A DNA stretch of 64,000 nt, from the NCBI RefSeq assembly GCF_003574315.2, contig NZ_AP025739.1:248001-312000 (forward strand), written 5' to 3'. A program made the position numbers and the translations under genes. The DNA is from Capsulimonas corticalis. GTDB taxonomy: Bacteria; Armatimonadota; Armatimonadia; Armatimonadales; Capsulimonadaceae. Positions 24,899-34,006 of the stretch are shown here, piece by piece. The notes under the pieces are model-generated. The model was given only the letters and a program-made list of their open reading frames with translations. It did not search any database and had not been told where the DNA came from. Positions within the stretch are counted from its first letter, which is position 1; each line of letters begins with the position of its first letter.

Positions 24899-26824
24899 TT
24901 AATCCCCCGTCGCCCTTGTCGTTCCAGGCGAGGCGTCGTCATATGGGCGAGGCGCGGTGGGACGCGGTCCTTTGACTTCAGTATGAAAGTGAGTCTGGTG
25001 GCGCTTTGGATCGTCGTTCCAATCGACGACGATGTCAAAGTGACGCCGGAGCATTGCTTCCAGCGGCGCAAGGCGCGCCATCACGCGCGGGTTGCCATGA
25101 TCCTTCACACTGACGCGGGAGCCGTCGGCAAATCGAAATCCGGAGATATCGATTGCCTGACCGAACGCATGCGCGGAAGTCGCCGTCGCCGATTGCCGCA
25201 TCGTTCGGTCGTTGTAGACGCCCAGATGGTCGATCCCCGTGACATGCAGGTTTTGTCGGGCATCCTCTAAAAATCCGGCCAGACGCTCCTTAAGACACAG
25301 CGCCGCCCGATCAATCGGCAAAGGCTGCTGGGGATCGGCGAATAAATAGAATTTCACCCCATGCCAGTCGTCCGGGATTTCATATGTCGCTCCCCGATCC
25401 CAGGCGTCTTTGTCAGGATAGAGCACTCGATCGAGCGGATCTCCGGCAGCGCGATCGACCTCTGCCTGGGAATATCGGTGAGGGAAGAAGTAACGCATAC
25501 GCCCCAACGCCGTCTGCCGGCCATCCAGTATCCGCTGCGAATCGACCTGCTGATGCATCGGATCCGGAACGATTCCGACAAGAATCGCGCTCTCCGTTAG
25601 CGTCAATTTGTCCGGCGTCTTGTGGAAATAATAACGCGCCGCCGCCGTCACGCCATGCTGCCCCATTCCATAATCGATCGTATTCAAATACAGCTCCAAG
25701 ATGCGCGGCTTCGGCAACATGCGCTCCAGCTCCCAGGCATACGCAGCCTCCTCGATCTTGCGCCACACAGTCCGATCGTTGCTGAGAAAGAGGTTCTTGG
25801 CAAGCTGCTGGGTAATCGTGCTGCCCCCTTCTTCGATCCGGCCATCGCGGAGGTCCATTCGCAGGGCGTGGTGCATCGCAGCCCAATCGAATCCATGGTG
25901 TTGGTAGAAGGCGTGATCCTCCATGGCGATCGTGGCGTCCTGCATGACAGGCGATATCGATGCAAGTGAACAAAATTCGCTTCGCCTTTCGGGAATCCCA
26001 GAGCCGCTGTAGTGAGCGACCGCGCCGTCCAATGGAATTTGAAGCACGAGAGCCACTGCGCAGACTGCGGCAGCGCCTCCCGCCCATAAGCGCACCGCCC
26101 ATGACCGGCGCCGTGCTTGCATGGGCGCCGAAGGCAATGCCAGACCAGGAAGATGCAAACCGCCGATCCATGCTGCTGTTAGCGCAAATATCCATGTTCC
26201 GATCACGGAGCTGCATGTCAAACAAGCATATCTCTCCCAAGGGTGCAGAAAGAGACAGCAGATCACGGCCAGAGCGATGATGCGAGAGACCATACGCAGC
26301 GGCTCTTGCGGGACCTCGGACGAGCGCAGCAACTTGACCGAGGCAATCAGGCTCATCCAGACACAGATGCCCGTAAGCGCCCCCAAAGCAAAGACAATTC
26401 CCCACCCTTGTTCCGCGACGAGCAAGGCGCCCCAAGGCTGCGCCGGCGAAGTGTCCGTTCCCAGTCCTTTTCCCAGCCATGCGTCTGCGGAGTTGCCCAG
26501 CGCGGGAAGAGGCGTCAACGCTCGAATGACCAGAATGCCGGAAAACAATGCGAGCAATGCGGCAATCACGGCCAACACGCGAGAACGCAGTGCGAACGAC
26601 GTTCTCGTCCCATCGGGAAAGATTCGAGCAAGCAAACGGAAAGCGCTGTTCCCAATTGTGGGGGTGCAGGAATAGACAACGAGCGATATCGCGACGCCGG
26701 CCGTGAGTCCCATGGCCGGGCAATAAGGAAACGGGGAGGCGCTTGACCAAAACCAGTCCTTCAGCGTCAATATCAGCCAGGACAGATAAGCGAGCTCAAA
26801 AAGCGCCGTCGGCGCTTGGCGCAT
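24899..26824 (-). CDS. Membrane protein with GT51 transglycosylase and extensin-C domains
   Basis: This 641-aa protein has three parts. Residues 1-265 carry about seven membrane helices. Residues 290-450 are a peptidoglycan glycosyltransferase family 51 domain: catalytic Glu in AMEDHAFYQHHGFDW, then EGGSTITQQLAKN, ELERMLPKPRILELYLN and LTESAILVGIVPDP. Residues 500-620 match an extensin-like C-terminal (M15-type peptidase) domain: HAFGQAIDISGFRFADG and HQTHFHTEV supply the His, Asp and His zinc ligands. It lacks the penicillin-binding transpeptidase domain normally joined to GT51. It may polymerise glycan and trim cross-links in one protein. It lies in the minus-strand surface cluster between a prepilin gene and a DUF1573 gene. 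Confidence 0.85.
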   Translation of the reverse strand: MRQAPTALFELAYLSWLILTLKDWFWSSASPFPYCPAMGLTAGVAISLVVYSCTPTIGNSAFRLLARIFPDGTRTSFALRSRVLAVIAALLALFSGILVIRALTPLPALGNSADAWLGKGLGTDTSPAQPWGALLVAEQGWGIVFALGALTGICVWMSLIASVKLLRSSEVPQEPLRMVSRIIALAVICCLFLHPWERYACLTCSSVIGTWIFALTAAWIGGLHLPGLALPSAPMQARRRSWAVRLWAGGAAAVCAVALVLQIPLDGAVAHYSGSGIPERRSEFCSLASISPVMQDATIAMEDHAFYQHHGFDWAAMHHALRMDLRDGRIEEGGSTITQQLAKNLFLSNDRTVWRKIEEAAYAWELERMLPKPRILELYLNTIDYGMGQHGVTAAARYYFHKTPDKLTLTESAILVGIVPDPMHQQVDSQRILDGRQTALGRMRYFFPHRYSQAEVDRAAGDPLDRVLYPDKDAWDRGATYEIPDDWHGVKFYLFADPQQPLPIDRAALCLKERLAGFLEDARQNLHVTGIDHLGVYNDRTMRQSATATSAHAFGQAIDISGFRFADGSRVSVKDHGNPRVMARLAPLEAMLRRHFDIVVDWNDDPKRHQTHFHTEVKGPRPTAPRPYDDASPGTTRATGD

Positions 26825-26874
26825 CAACGTCTCACATTTCCTTTCAAGGATTTCCAGCGCGGTCAGAGTATTTC

Positions 26875-27675
26875 CTATTGGCAGTCAATCGGCGACTGCC
26901 CCCCACATGTCCCGTCCGGCGCCGGATACACAGGCGAGTTCGGACTGCCCTCGCAGGCCTGGCCGTACCAGCAGCGCACATCCCAATTCGCGTCTTTCAG
27001 ATCGCCGGGCTTTGTGTATTTCGAATGGCCGTCGCAATAGAGGACGTTGGCGCCGCCGCTGTGCCGCCAGCTGATCTGATGGTTGTTGTAGGGAATGCCA
27101 AACCAATCCGGCTCCCACCCTTTGTCGTCCGTATGGTCCTTGACGCTCGCTGGATGCGGATAGGCGAACTCGCCAGCGGAGCGGCGGGCGGGCGGCTGGA
27201 GGGTGGAGTCCGGAGCGGCGCCCAATAAGGCGTCGGCTAGCAACACTGTTTCGCGCGGGTTGGCGACGCGCGAGGTTTTGACCACACTGCCGTAGCATCC
27301 ACGCGACGGCGTTTTGTGCTCTTGATCGAGCAGGCAGATCACCTGGCCGTTTGCGGAGTAGCTGAACGCGGAGGTGTTCGCGGAGGGACAGGTAAAGTCG
27401 GCGCCCGGCTTCGTCGATCCTTTTGCATAGGGAAGAATCAGCACATGCCAGTTCTGCGCACCTTCCGCCATATTGTAAGACCAGGGATAGGTTTGATCGT
27501 TGTCCTGAACGTACTGGCTGAGCGCGGACGAGATTTGGCGCTCCCGCGACTCGCAGGAAGCCAGCAATTGCCCATTCTTGCGGATCTGGATGACCGGAAA
27601 GAGAATGGCTCCGAGCAAGGCGACCACCGCCAGCGCAATCAGCAATTCGGTGCGAGTAAACGCCTGTGGTTTCAT
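26875..27675 (-). CDS. Prepilin-like H-X9-DG protein, 266 aa
   Basis: The N-terminus MKPQAFTRTELLIALAVVALLGAILFP is a type IV prepilin-like methylation motif (AFTRTELL keeps the key Glu) followed by one membrane helix. The C-terminal half has the family hallmark around HSGGANVLYCDGHSKY, in which a His is followed by a conserved DG. Its closest relative is the 266-aa product of 34007-34807: both share YVQDNDQTYPWS / YVEDNDETYPWS and end with a C-x-C-rich tail finishing SPIDCQ or SPVDCQ. Expected to be an exported pseudopilin-like surface or periplasmic protein. It sits in the middle of the cluster, 26 nt after the HAF fusion gene. Confidence 0.88.
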   Translation of the reverse strand: MKPQAFTRTELLIALAVVALLGAILFPVIQIRKNGQLLASCESRERQISSALSQYVQDNDQTYPWSYNMAEGAQNWHVLILPYAKGSTKPGADFTCPSANTSAFSYSANGQVICLLDQEHKTPSRGCYGSVVKTSRVANPRETVLLADALLGAAPDSTLQPPARRSAGEFAYPHPASVKDHTDDKGWEPDWFGIPYNNHQISWRHSGGANVLYCDGHSKYTKPGDLKDANWDVRCWYGQACEGSPNSPVYPAPDGTCGGQSPIDCQ

Positions 27676-27701
27676 CGTGTTTGGCTCCCTCGATTCTGGG
27701 T

Positions 27702-29621
27702 TCACGGCCATCGGACGCCGTTGGCCGCACATTGCGCGGCGTAAGTTTGCACAGGCGTGAGCAACGCCATGCGGTTTGTGTCGTTCCCATAGAACGCGCG
27801 ACAGACGCACTGGCCTTTGTCGTTGATGCTGTACACATCGCGGAGCAGGAAGCCGCTGTCAGGGGGTGTAAGCGCTGTCGAGCTTCTCATCCCGTTCTTC
27901 TTGTCCCAGATCCCGACGGCCATGGGAACTCCATCCAGATCCGACAAAAGCGTCGCCACAAGACCCGAGTTGCTGATGGCGCTGGCCACGCAAGACCGGC
28001 AATTTACCGGCAATCCAAGATCGACGATCTTTCCATTCTCCCAGAGAACCGGATGCATGCCGCGCACATCTCCCTTTCCCGTATTGGAATCCCCCACGAT
28101 CTGACCTTGATCGTTGATTCCATAGGCGGCGCTCAGACTGCCGCCGGGAAGGGTTCCAAGATCGGTGATCGATCCGTTTCGCCAGGCAATCGCATGCGTG
28201 TGGTTGTCGCGCGTCACGGCGCTCCCGACCACTTGCCCCTGGTCATTGATGGCGTAGGCGGCGCTGGAGATGCAATCTGTCGGAATTCCCAAATCTCGGA
28301 ATTTCCCGTTCTCCCAGAGAAATGCGCGTGACGAGCCATCGAACGCCGCCGATGATCCGCGATAAGCGCGCCCCACCGCTTGCCCCTTGCGATTGATGCC
28401 GCGCAACAGAAACCCGTCATAGCCTTCCGGATATTGAAGATTCTGGTATTTGCCGCCGCGCCAGATAAAGCCGTATTGATGGTCGGAATCGCCCGCGCCA
28501 GACGCCTCGGTTGACGCGAAGTTTCCTGCAATCTCACCCGCGGAGTTCACGGCGTAAGCCGTCGCACTGTTGGCGATACTCGGCCTCTTCAGATCCATCT
28601 GTTTTCCGCCCTGGAAGGCGAAGACATGCCCCTGAGTCCCTCCCACCACCAGCCCGTCATTGTTGACTGCCCCCGCATGGAACGCAAAGCCAAGATCGAC
28701 GATGCGATAGGGATACTGGACTGGAGAGGGCGCAGACGCATTTTGGTCTACCGAAGCCAGATCCGGGAAGATGTTCTCGACCGAAAGCTTTCCAAACGGA
28801 ACTGCCCGCACATGCCCGTCACAGAACAGCATCGCGGCGGCGCCGGGATTGCCGACGCTGCGATCGTGCCGGTAGGAAGGCGCGCGACATCCCCAGGCCA
28901 GCGGATACGAGCACTGATCTTTGATGTCTGTAAAGTCTTTCGATAAGAAGCTTCGGTACCATTCCACCAGTTGCGGCTTCGTCAGATTTCGCAAATAAAG
29001 ATCCGTCTTGCGCGGCCATTCCGGGAAAACAGCGGTGTATTTGTTTTTCGTCGGATCCCAATAGCGATTCGTATCGCCGCCCCAGACGATTTGGCCGGGA
29101 TTTTGCACATCGCTCGTTTTCAGTGAATCCTGCCATTCGGGCTCATGATCCTCGGAACCGCAGTTCCATTGCTTATACGCCCCGCTCACCATTGGGTTCA
29201 ATCCGTAGCTCAGCACGGCGTCGTCCGCATCGTTCGGGCATCGCCAGGGGCCAGACGCCGCCGAGACGTTTTGCTTCGACGCATCCCCCGGAGCATTCTC
29301 CAATATCGACCAGCCGGTGCTGATCACCCATCCCGCGCCGCCATCGATTTTTGCGGAGACATAGGGATCCAGATAGGATGTCCAGGCGGCCCGGTGCGCC
29401 GCGCGATCATTGCCGAAACACGCCGAATACGCCGGCGGATACGCCTGATCGTTGTCGGCAAGATACATCGCAAGCGCCTTGCCGAGAATTTGCAAGTTTG
29501 AAGGGCAGATCGCCGCACGCTCATCGTTTTTATGCCGCCGCACTACCGGCAACAGGATAAATGCAGGAATTGCAATGACAACCAGCACAGTCAGCCATTG
29601 TGATAATCGATAATTTTTCAT
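27702..29621 (-). CDS. Prepilin-like protein fused to HAF repeats, 639 aa
   Basis: The first third resembles H-X9-DG prepilin-like proteins: a membrane helix (QWLTVLVVIAIPAFILLPVV), MYLADNDQAYPPAY and a GNPGAAAMLFCDGHVRAV signature. The methylation motif is degenerate (YRLSQWLT; no Glu5), so processing by prepilin peptidase is doubtful. From about residue 320 the protein is a series of HAF repeats: HAFAFQGGKQMDL, AFLWENGKFRDLG, AIAWRNGSITDLGTLPGGS and VLWENGKIVDLGLP, separated by INDQGQVVGSA-type turns, which suggests a beta-propeller. Its ATG overlaps the upstream stop (ATGA), so it is translationally coupled to the gene at 29618-30403. This fusion is unusual. Confidence 0.85.
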   Translation of the reverse strand: MKNYRLSQWLTVLVVIAIPAFILLPVVRRHKNDERAAICPSNLQILGKALAMYLADNDQAYPPAYSACFGNDRAAHRAAWTSYLDPYVSAKIDGGAGWVISTGWSILENAPGDASKQNVSAASGPWRCPNDADDAVLSYGLNPMVSGAYKQWNCGSEDHEPEWQDSLKTSDVQNPGQIVWGGDTNRYWDPTKNKYTAVFPEWPRKTDLYLRNLTKPQLVEWYRSFLSKDFTDIKDQCSYPLAWGCRAPSYRHDRSVGNPGAAAMLFCDGHVRAVPFGKLSVENIFPDLASVDQNASAPSPVQYPYRIVDLGFAFHAGAVNNDGLVVGGTQGHVFAFQGGKQMDLKRPSIANSATAYAVNSAGEIAGNFASTEASGAGDSDHQYGFIWRGGKYQNLQYPEGYDGFLLRGINRKGQAVGRAYRGSSAAFDGSSRAFLWENGKFRDLGIPTDCISSAAYAINDQGQVVGSAVTRDNHTHAIAWRNGSITDLGTLPGGSLSAAYGINDQGQIVGDSNTGKGDVRGMHPVLWENGKIVDLGLPVNCRSCVASAISNSGLVATLLSDLDGVPMAVGIWDKKNGMRSSTALTPPDSGFLLRDVYSINDKGQCVCRAFYGNDTNRMALLTPVQTYAAQCAANGVRWP

Positions 29622-30403
29622 CGTTGCTTTTGAACGGAAGGCTTGCGCGCCGCTAATACTTTGGAAAGAACGAAGTCCAGGAAATGAGTCAGCCCCACGC
29701 TGACGGCGATTACCATCAGCACCGTGAGCAGTGAAACCCAATCGAAGCGACGCTCTAAGCGTACATTGTCAATCCAGACACTCGCGCCTCCCGACAGCAC
29801 AGAGACAGTCAAATCGGCGTTCTCCCAGCCCGGACAGCGCCCGCTAAGCTCGACATGTTTCCAGGCGCGCCCCGCCAAAAACTTCTGCGGTTCAAATTGT
29901 TGCTCTCCTGAGCTGTCGTCGCTATTTTTCAGCGCAACGATGACGTTGGAGCGACTGCTTGAGCGGATCCAAAGGTCGGCGGAGTAAGCGCCCGCCGGCA
30001 TACGCAGCCAGTGCGCGAAAGTGAGATATCCTGAATCGAGGCGCGAAATATCGATCCGCTGACAGGATCCTTCTGTATGGCAATTACTGTTATCAATGTC
30101 GTAATGCGCAGTCAAATCCGCCCAGCCCGACCAATCCTGCCAATCCTTCGCAAGATTTCCCGTGACCATCGCCTTTTGATCTTCCTGCGGGACAGGAAGC
30201 GAAACGAACTCCATAGACATTTTTCCGTTGGAAATACGGTTTCCATTGCCATTTCGATACTCGCCTTGATCGGAAGCGAATGGATTGAGACTCGTAAGGA
30301 TCCCCGCCATTTGGGATGGATGAACAAGTTCTAAAAACAAACCTAAAGCTGCCGCTATCAAGCAATACAAGATGACAATTTCCAGTACACGAGTCTTCTT
30401 CAC
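29618..30403 (-). CDS. Membrane protein with CBM-like ectodomain, 261 aa
   Basis: The start is GTG at 30403 and overlaps the stop of the upstream gene by one base. One membrane helix lies at residues 8-26 and another near 225-245. The roughly 190 residues between them resemble a carbohydrate-binding beta-sandwich of the CBM4/9 kind (SCQRIDISRLDSGYLTFAHW, RMPAGAYSADLWIRSSS, VELSGRCPGWENADLTVSVL, ASVWIDNVRLER). The predicted topology puts that domain outside. Its stop overlaps the next start by four bases. It sits between an O-antigen-ligase-like gene and the HAF fusion, consistent with glycan handling. No specific family match is certain. Confidence 0.7.
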   Translation of the reverse strand: MKKTRVLEIVILYCLIAAALGLFLELVHPSQMAGILTSLNPFASDQGEYRNGNGNRISNGKMSMEFVSLPVPQEDQKAMVTGNLAKDWQDWSGWADLTAHYDIDNSNCHTEGSCQRIDISRLDSGYLTFAHWLRMPAGAYSADLWIRSSSRSNVIVALKNSDDSSGEQQFEPQKFLAGRAWKHVELSGRCPGWENADLTVSVLSGGASVWIDNVRLERRFDWVSLLTVLMVIAVSVGLTHFLDFVLSKVLAARKPSVQKQR

Positions 30404-31773
30404 TATACTTGCCTCAATGTGGAAGCGGACCTGCGGGGAATCGCAACGCCAGCCAGCGCGAGATACGCCGCCGTGGCGGGAATCCGATCAGGAGTGCTCA
30501 AAATCGGCGAATCAAACAGCCCCATGATCAAAACAGCGCAGGACATCATCATGGCGCCCAGCGTCATTTCAAGATCCATTCGGTTCTGCCGACTCAAATC
30601 CCCATTGCGCCGATTATGCAAATGGCCTTGAAATGATCTTATCAGAGATATGACGAACACAATGTATGCGCATGCGTAAATGGCGAATCCAAGAAGTCCA
30701 TAGCTCATAAGGGTATTGAGGACCCAGTTCTTGACGTCCGTGGATTGTTTTTCGCCCATGTCTAGCAACTCCGCCGCTCCTGGTCCATTTCCAAATAATA
30801 TTGCGGCGACATGCTCTTTTTGAAGAAAATTCACACTTTCTCGCCATATTCGAACTCGGCCGGCCACAGCGCGGTCGTGCCGTGGAATCGGCAAATTTCC
30901 ATGGGTACGCACAAATCCAGATCCGATTGCAAGCCCGATACCCAGTCCAATGTAGAGGCAAAATCGTAGAGAATGGATATTTTGAAACCACCGATCTTTT
31001 CCAATAATCGTTACCCCCCAACTCCCTACTGCCACGGAGACAAACGCAATGGCGATCCAAGCAGCTCGGGAATATGTCAGGATGGTCGCCATGAGGCATG
31101 CCGACAGCATTACCCTCCATAAAACATCGACAACATTGAACGATGTCTGAACGCGCTTCTCTTTTCTCAGCGTTATTACCACGATGATTTCCCGCGCAAG
31201 CGCGATGGTCGCTCCAAGCACAACGATTGGATAAAGAGGGTTGGGTCCTAAAAAGAATGCGGAGGCGCGCAATCCAAACCCCGGAGTTTGAAATGGCTTC
31301 TGATTGGAGAAGCCTGGAAAGTAGTATAAAACCACAGCGACGATGGCTTGCATGCACAACAAGAGCGCCAACATATAAAATACGAGCGCCCGCCGCTCCG
31401 CAGTAAGTACGCTGCAAAGAAGCATCAACGTCAAGCTGAAAGCGATGAGCACACCACAATCATAGTGCTGAAACCCAAACAAATATGTGCTTATCAGGGT
31501 CGTGAATGCTGCTCCGACAATTGTTAGCGATAACGGTCGCCATCGACGCGACCAGCCGAAAATGAATACCACTCCGTAGATCACCGCGATGACCAAACAA
31601 GAACAACGAGCGCTTGTCGGAGCCTGTAAATCAGAGCTAGTCGCCAAAAGGACGGCGTCGTACCCAGAATAGGGATACGGCATCGGAAAAAGCAAATAGC
31701 TCATCGCCCACAAAACCACAGCCGCTCCGATACCGTCGAATAAGGAGCGATTGATCGGCCGAAGGTCTTGCAT
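30403..31773 (-). CDS. O-antigen ligase / polymerase-like membrane protein, 456 aa
   Basis: This polytopic protein has roughly eleven to twelve hydrophobic helices. The segment TILTYSRAAWIAIAF (around residue 240) and the large periplasmic loop that follows (GRVRIWRESVNFLQKEHVAAILFGNGPG, key words RIWRESVN and FGNGPG) are typical of the Wzy_C/WaaL O-antigen ligase-polymerase family. Such proteins join undecaprenyl-linked glycans to a lipid, to one another, or to pilin in the case of PilO/PglL. With prepilin-like proteins in the same cluster, a pilin-glycosylating role is an attractive inference but unproved. Codon use is AT-richer than in the flanking chromosome. The stop overlaps the next start. 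Confidence 0.82.
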   Translation of the reverse strand: MQDLRPINRSLFDGIGAAVVLWAMSYLLFPMPYPYSGYDAVLLATSSDLQAPTSARCSCLVIAVIYGVVFIFGWSRRWRPLSLTIVGAAFTTLISTYLFGFQHYDCGVLIAFSLTLMLLCSVLTAERRALVFYMLALLLCMQAIVAVVLYYFPGFSNQKPFQTPGFGLRASAFFLGPNPLYPIVVLGATIALAREIIVVITLRKEKRVQTSFNVVDVLWRVMLSACLMATILTYSRAAWIAIAFVSVAVGSWGVTIIGKDRWFQNIHSLRFCLYIGLGIGLAIGSGFVRTHGNLPIPRHDRAVAGRVRIWRESVNFLQKEHVAAILFGNGPGAAELLDMGEKQSTDVKNWVLNTLMSYGLLGFAIYACAYIVFVISLIRSFQGHLHNRRNGDLSRQNRMDLEMTLGAMMMSCAVLIMGLFDSPILSTPDRIPATAAYLALAGVAIPRRSASTLRQV

Positions 31774-31782
31774 GATGTTTGC

Positions 31783-33051
31783 CTATGAAAGAGCTGCGTT
31801 ACGCCGCCGCAATAAAAACCCACCTGCTCCTATAAGAACAATAATGCCTCCCATAATTAGTCCAACCGGGGCTGATGACGCTTGTAGTTGCTTCTTTGGG
31901 GTATTAGTTTCGTGACGTAAATAGTCTTTCAGTTCATCGAAATTCGCAAAATTTCCGCGCCAATCATAGGAAACCAGATTGTCATTGCTCTGAAAATCCG
32001 CCTGCGTGATCTGATCGCCCTGGAGGCGATGGTCCACGACCACTCGCGCGCCAGACGTATCGCCCATCGCGACAGTGGCGGAACTGGAAGTCATGGACAC
32101 AAGGCGCCACCAAACAGAAGATACGGTTACTCCGTTATTTTGAACGCGCACAAGTGAGGGCGCGAAATACTTCTCCCCGCCATTTTCGATACTTTTAAAG
32201 CCTATCGTTTCGACACTTACGTCCAGCGAGTGCCCCTCGCCGAAGTCTCGATGCAGAGTGATCAACCTCGGAGCCCAGCCATATTTCTTACTCAGCGTCA
32301 CTTGTGATGTAAAAGGCGCAAGATTTCCCTGTGTCACCTGGCTTTGAAGCACCATATCATCGCCAGACGAACGAATGACCACCCAATCGGCGCCGTAAAG
32401 ATGCAGAGGATTCTTACTTAATACCGCAACCACTTCAGCGGGATAATTGGTAAAGCCAATCGGCTTTGGAAACATATAATCAGCACTATCTGATGGGGTA
32501 GCCCAAACCGTACATGTTGGTGCGCTTTTCGAGCCGTTAATCGATACATTTTCATTAACAACTTCGATTTTGTCGCCATAAAATTGATCGACATCTCGAT
32601 CAATCTGAGTCGCAGATCCTTGCTGTGTATGAAAGGTCGTTTGAAATTCGGCGATATCGCCGCCTCGTCGAATGGCAATATCGGCGATGGAATGCGTCGA
32701 AGGCACGATCACTTGCTGAGCCGATAAAAGGCGAGCGCTTTGGGCGTGAAGTTTATCGCGTATATCGGGTCTCATACCTCGCCGTTCATAATCTTGATCG
32801 GCTTGCGCAAGCATTCTCGCTTTGATGTCGCTATCTTCCTGGGACGTTGCATTGGGATTTGTTTGATCTTGCTGATATTTCCACAATGCATTATAGGCGC
32901 TGAGACTTGTTTCTCTACGAGTAAGCGCCGTCACGACATTTTCAGGAACTTGATTTGACTGACCCGAACATACGGCAGGAAAGGCCGCTAAGGCGACTGC
33001 AATAAAAAGACAAATAGGATAAGTGCTTTGATATTTTAATTTCATCTTCAT
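31783..33051 (-). CDS. Surface protein with signal peptide and C-terminal membrane anchor, 422 aa
   Basis: The signal peptide ends near VCSGQ (about residue 30). Residues 31-380 are a soluble domain with a helical start (VVTALTRRETSLSAYNALWKYQQD) and then beta-rich sequence. The C-terminus is a hydrophobic helix followed by arginines, VGLIMGGIIVLIGAGGFLLRRR (core GGIIVLIGAGGFLLRRR), the shape of an anchor used in sorted surface proteins, but with no LPXTG or PEP motif before it. I do not recognise the ectodomain. It lies 9 nt upstream of the O-antigen-ligase-like gene and 106 nt after the 8-Cys peptide gene. Base composition is AT-rich for this genome. Confidence 0.7.
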   Translation of the reverse strand: MKMKLKYQSTYPICLFIAVALAAFPAVCSGQSNQVPENVVTALTRRETSLSAYNALWKYQQDQTNPNATSQEDSDIKARMLAQADQDYERRGMRPDIRDKLHAQSARLLSAQQVIVPSTHSIADIAIRRGGDIAEFQTTFHTQQGSATQIDRDVDQFYGDKIEVVNENVSINGSKSAPTCTVWATPSDSADYMFPKPIGFTNYPAEVVAVLSKNPLHLYGADWVVIRSSGDDMVLQSQVTQGNLAPFTSQVTLSKKYGWAPRLITLHRDFGEGHSLDVSVETIGFKSIENGGEKYFAPSLVRVQNNGVTVSSVWWRLVSMTSSSATVAMGDTSGARVVVDHRLQGDQITQADFQSNDNLVSYDWRGNFANFDELKDYLRHETNTPKKQLQASSAPVGLIMGGIIVLIGAGGFLLRRRNAALS

Positions 33052-33157
33052 GGATCGATAGATTTCTTAATGAGTATTCTGGTATGAGTGAATTTTGAGT
33101 TTGGTCCTGAGCTAGTCGTTCAGAACCAAACTCCGAAATCAATTCGAAGAGAGAAGC

Positions 33158-33499
33158 TTAGCAGCTAGGCTCTTGAACCTGCACATATTGAGGCGATCCA
33201 GTGCCGACACAGTTCCATTTGCCGCCGATTTGATTACAATAGCCTGGTGTCAGCGTCTCCGTCACGGTAACCGTCTTGTTCTGGCTGCATCCAAAGCTAA
33301 GGCCGCTGCCCGTACAAGTGCCGGTACTATAAGAATAGGTATTACAAGAGCTATTCTTGCTACAATTTGTGGAGCTTCCCAGAGTCTGCTGCACGCAGGT
33401 CGTCAGCGGGCCTCCCCATTCCTGAGCGTTCGCAATCGCGCCTGAGAGCAGGACAAGAGATGCGGCGGCAAAAAACCGAGAGCCTTTGAGTCGTTTCAT
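33158..33499 (-). CDS. Secreted cysteine-rich peptide, 113 aa, 8 Cys
   Basis: It starts MKRLKGSRFF with CAGGAGAAACG before the ATG, followed by a clear signal peptide ending AIANAQ (about residue 26). The mature part of about 87 residues holds eight Cys, in contexts such as TTCVQQ, TNCSK, SSCNT, GTCTG, FGCSQ, GYCNQ, WNCVG and the terminal PSC, and is rich in Ser, Thr and Gly with few charges. This suggests a disulfide-stabilised exported peptide. It lies 32 nt after a DUF1573-like gene. In Bacteroidota, small Cys-containing exported NVEALA peptides also occur beside DUF1573 proteins; a functional parallel is my inference only. Confidence 0.75.
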   Translation of the reverse strand: MKRLKGSRFFAAASLVLLSGAIANAQEWGGPLTTCVQQTLGSSTNCSKNSSCNTYSYSTGTCTGSGLSFGCSQNKTVTVTETLTPGYCNQIGGKWNCVGTGSPQYVQVQEPSC

Positions 33500-33531
33500 T
33501 CGTTTCTCCTGTGGGGGTTATTTCAACGGAT

Positions 33532-33966
33532 TTACCGTTGAAACTTGATCTCGACAATTCTCACGAGACTTGGCAGAGAAGTTCGTGAACTGTCGGGCGT
33601 AGTTAGCAGAACAGATACATCTTTCGTCATTTTCGATGGCTCGACTCTCGCTGTAAACGTACCACGGCCCAAGGGAGGGATCGTGATATTGCTCGGAAAA
33701 ACAGTAAAGCAGCCGCAAGAAGGAATAAGACGAAGACGCAATGTGCTTAACTGTCCATTGTAAATTTTGAACGCATGGGTTTCTACATCAGGATCTCGGA
33801 TAGACACATTCCAAGTATTCTCCGGCACCGCGACATGCCCTTGAGTCGAAAATGCTTCGGCGATTCCTGTTGTATAGCTCGATGCAGCGATGATCAATGC
33901 TCCGATTAGCATAAACAGATAAGTCCAATTTTGGCGAATAACAACACTGATTTTTTTAAGAGGCAT
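33532..33966 (-). CDS. DUF1573-like membrane-anchored protein, 144 aa
   Basis: A basic N-terminus and one hydrophobic helix (WTYLFMLIGALIIAASSYTTG, about residues 14-34) anchor a single small beta-sandwich domain. LRLIPSCGCFTV with Cys-Gly-Cys, and ITIPPLGRGTFTARVEPSK after it, match the DUF1573 pattern and parallel the TTGCECTTA protein at 24437. The gene lies 40 nt after the prepilin-like gene at 34007 and 32 nt before the 8-Cys peptide gene. Function unknown; periplasmic or surface location is inferred. Confidence 0.72.
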   Translation of the reverse strand: MPLKKISVVIRQNWTYLFMLIGALIIAASSYTTGIAEAFSTQGHVAVPENTWNVSIRDPDVETHAFKIYNGQLSTLRLRLIPSCGCFTVFPSNITIPPLGRGTFTARVEPSKMTKDVSVLLTTPDSSRTSLPSLVRIVEIKFQR

Positions 33967-34006
33967 AGATCGACCCTACAAATGAATATTTCTTTTCCGC
34001 AGAAGA

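Noticed and set aside
25413-26750. 445-codon frame overlapping the GT51/extensin-C gene on the same strand
   Set aside because: Alternative frame of a gene whose own frame contains all GT51 motifs; the alternative frame is Arg/Cys-rich with no motif.
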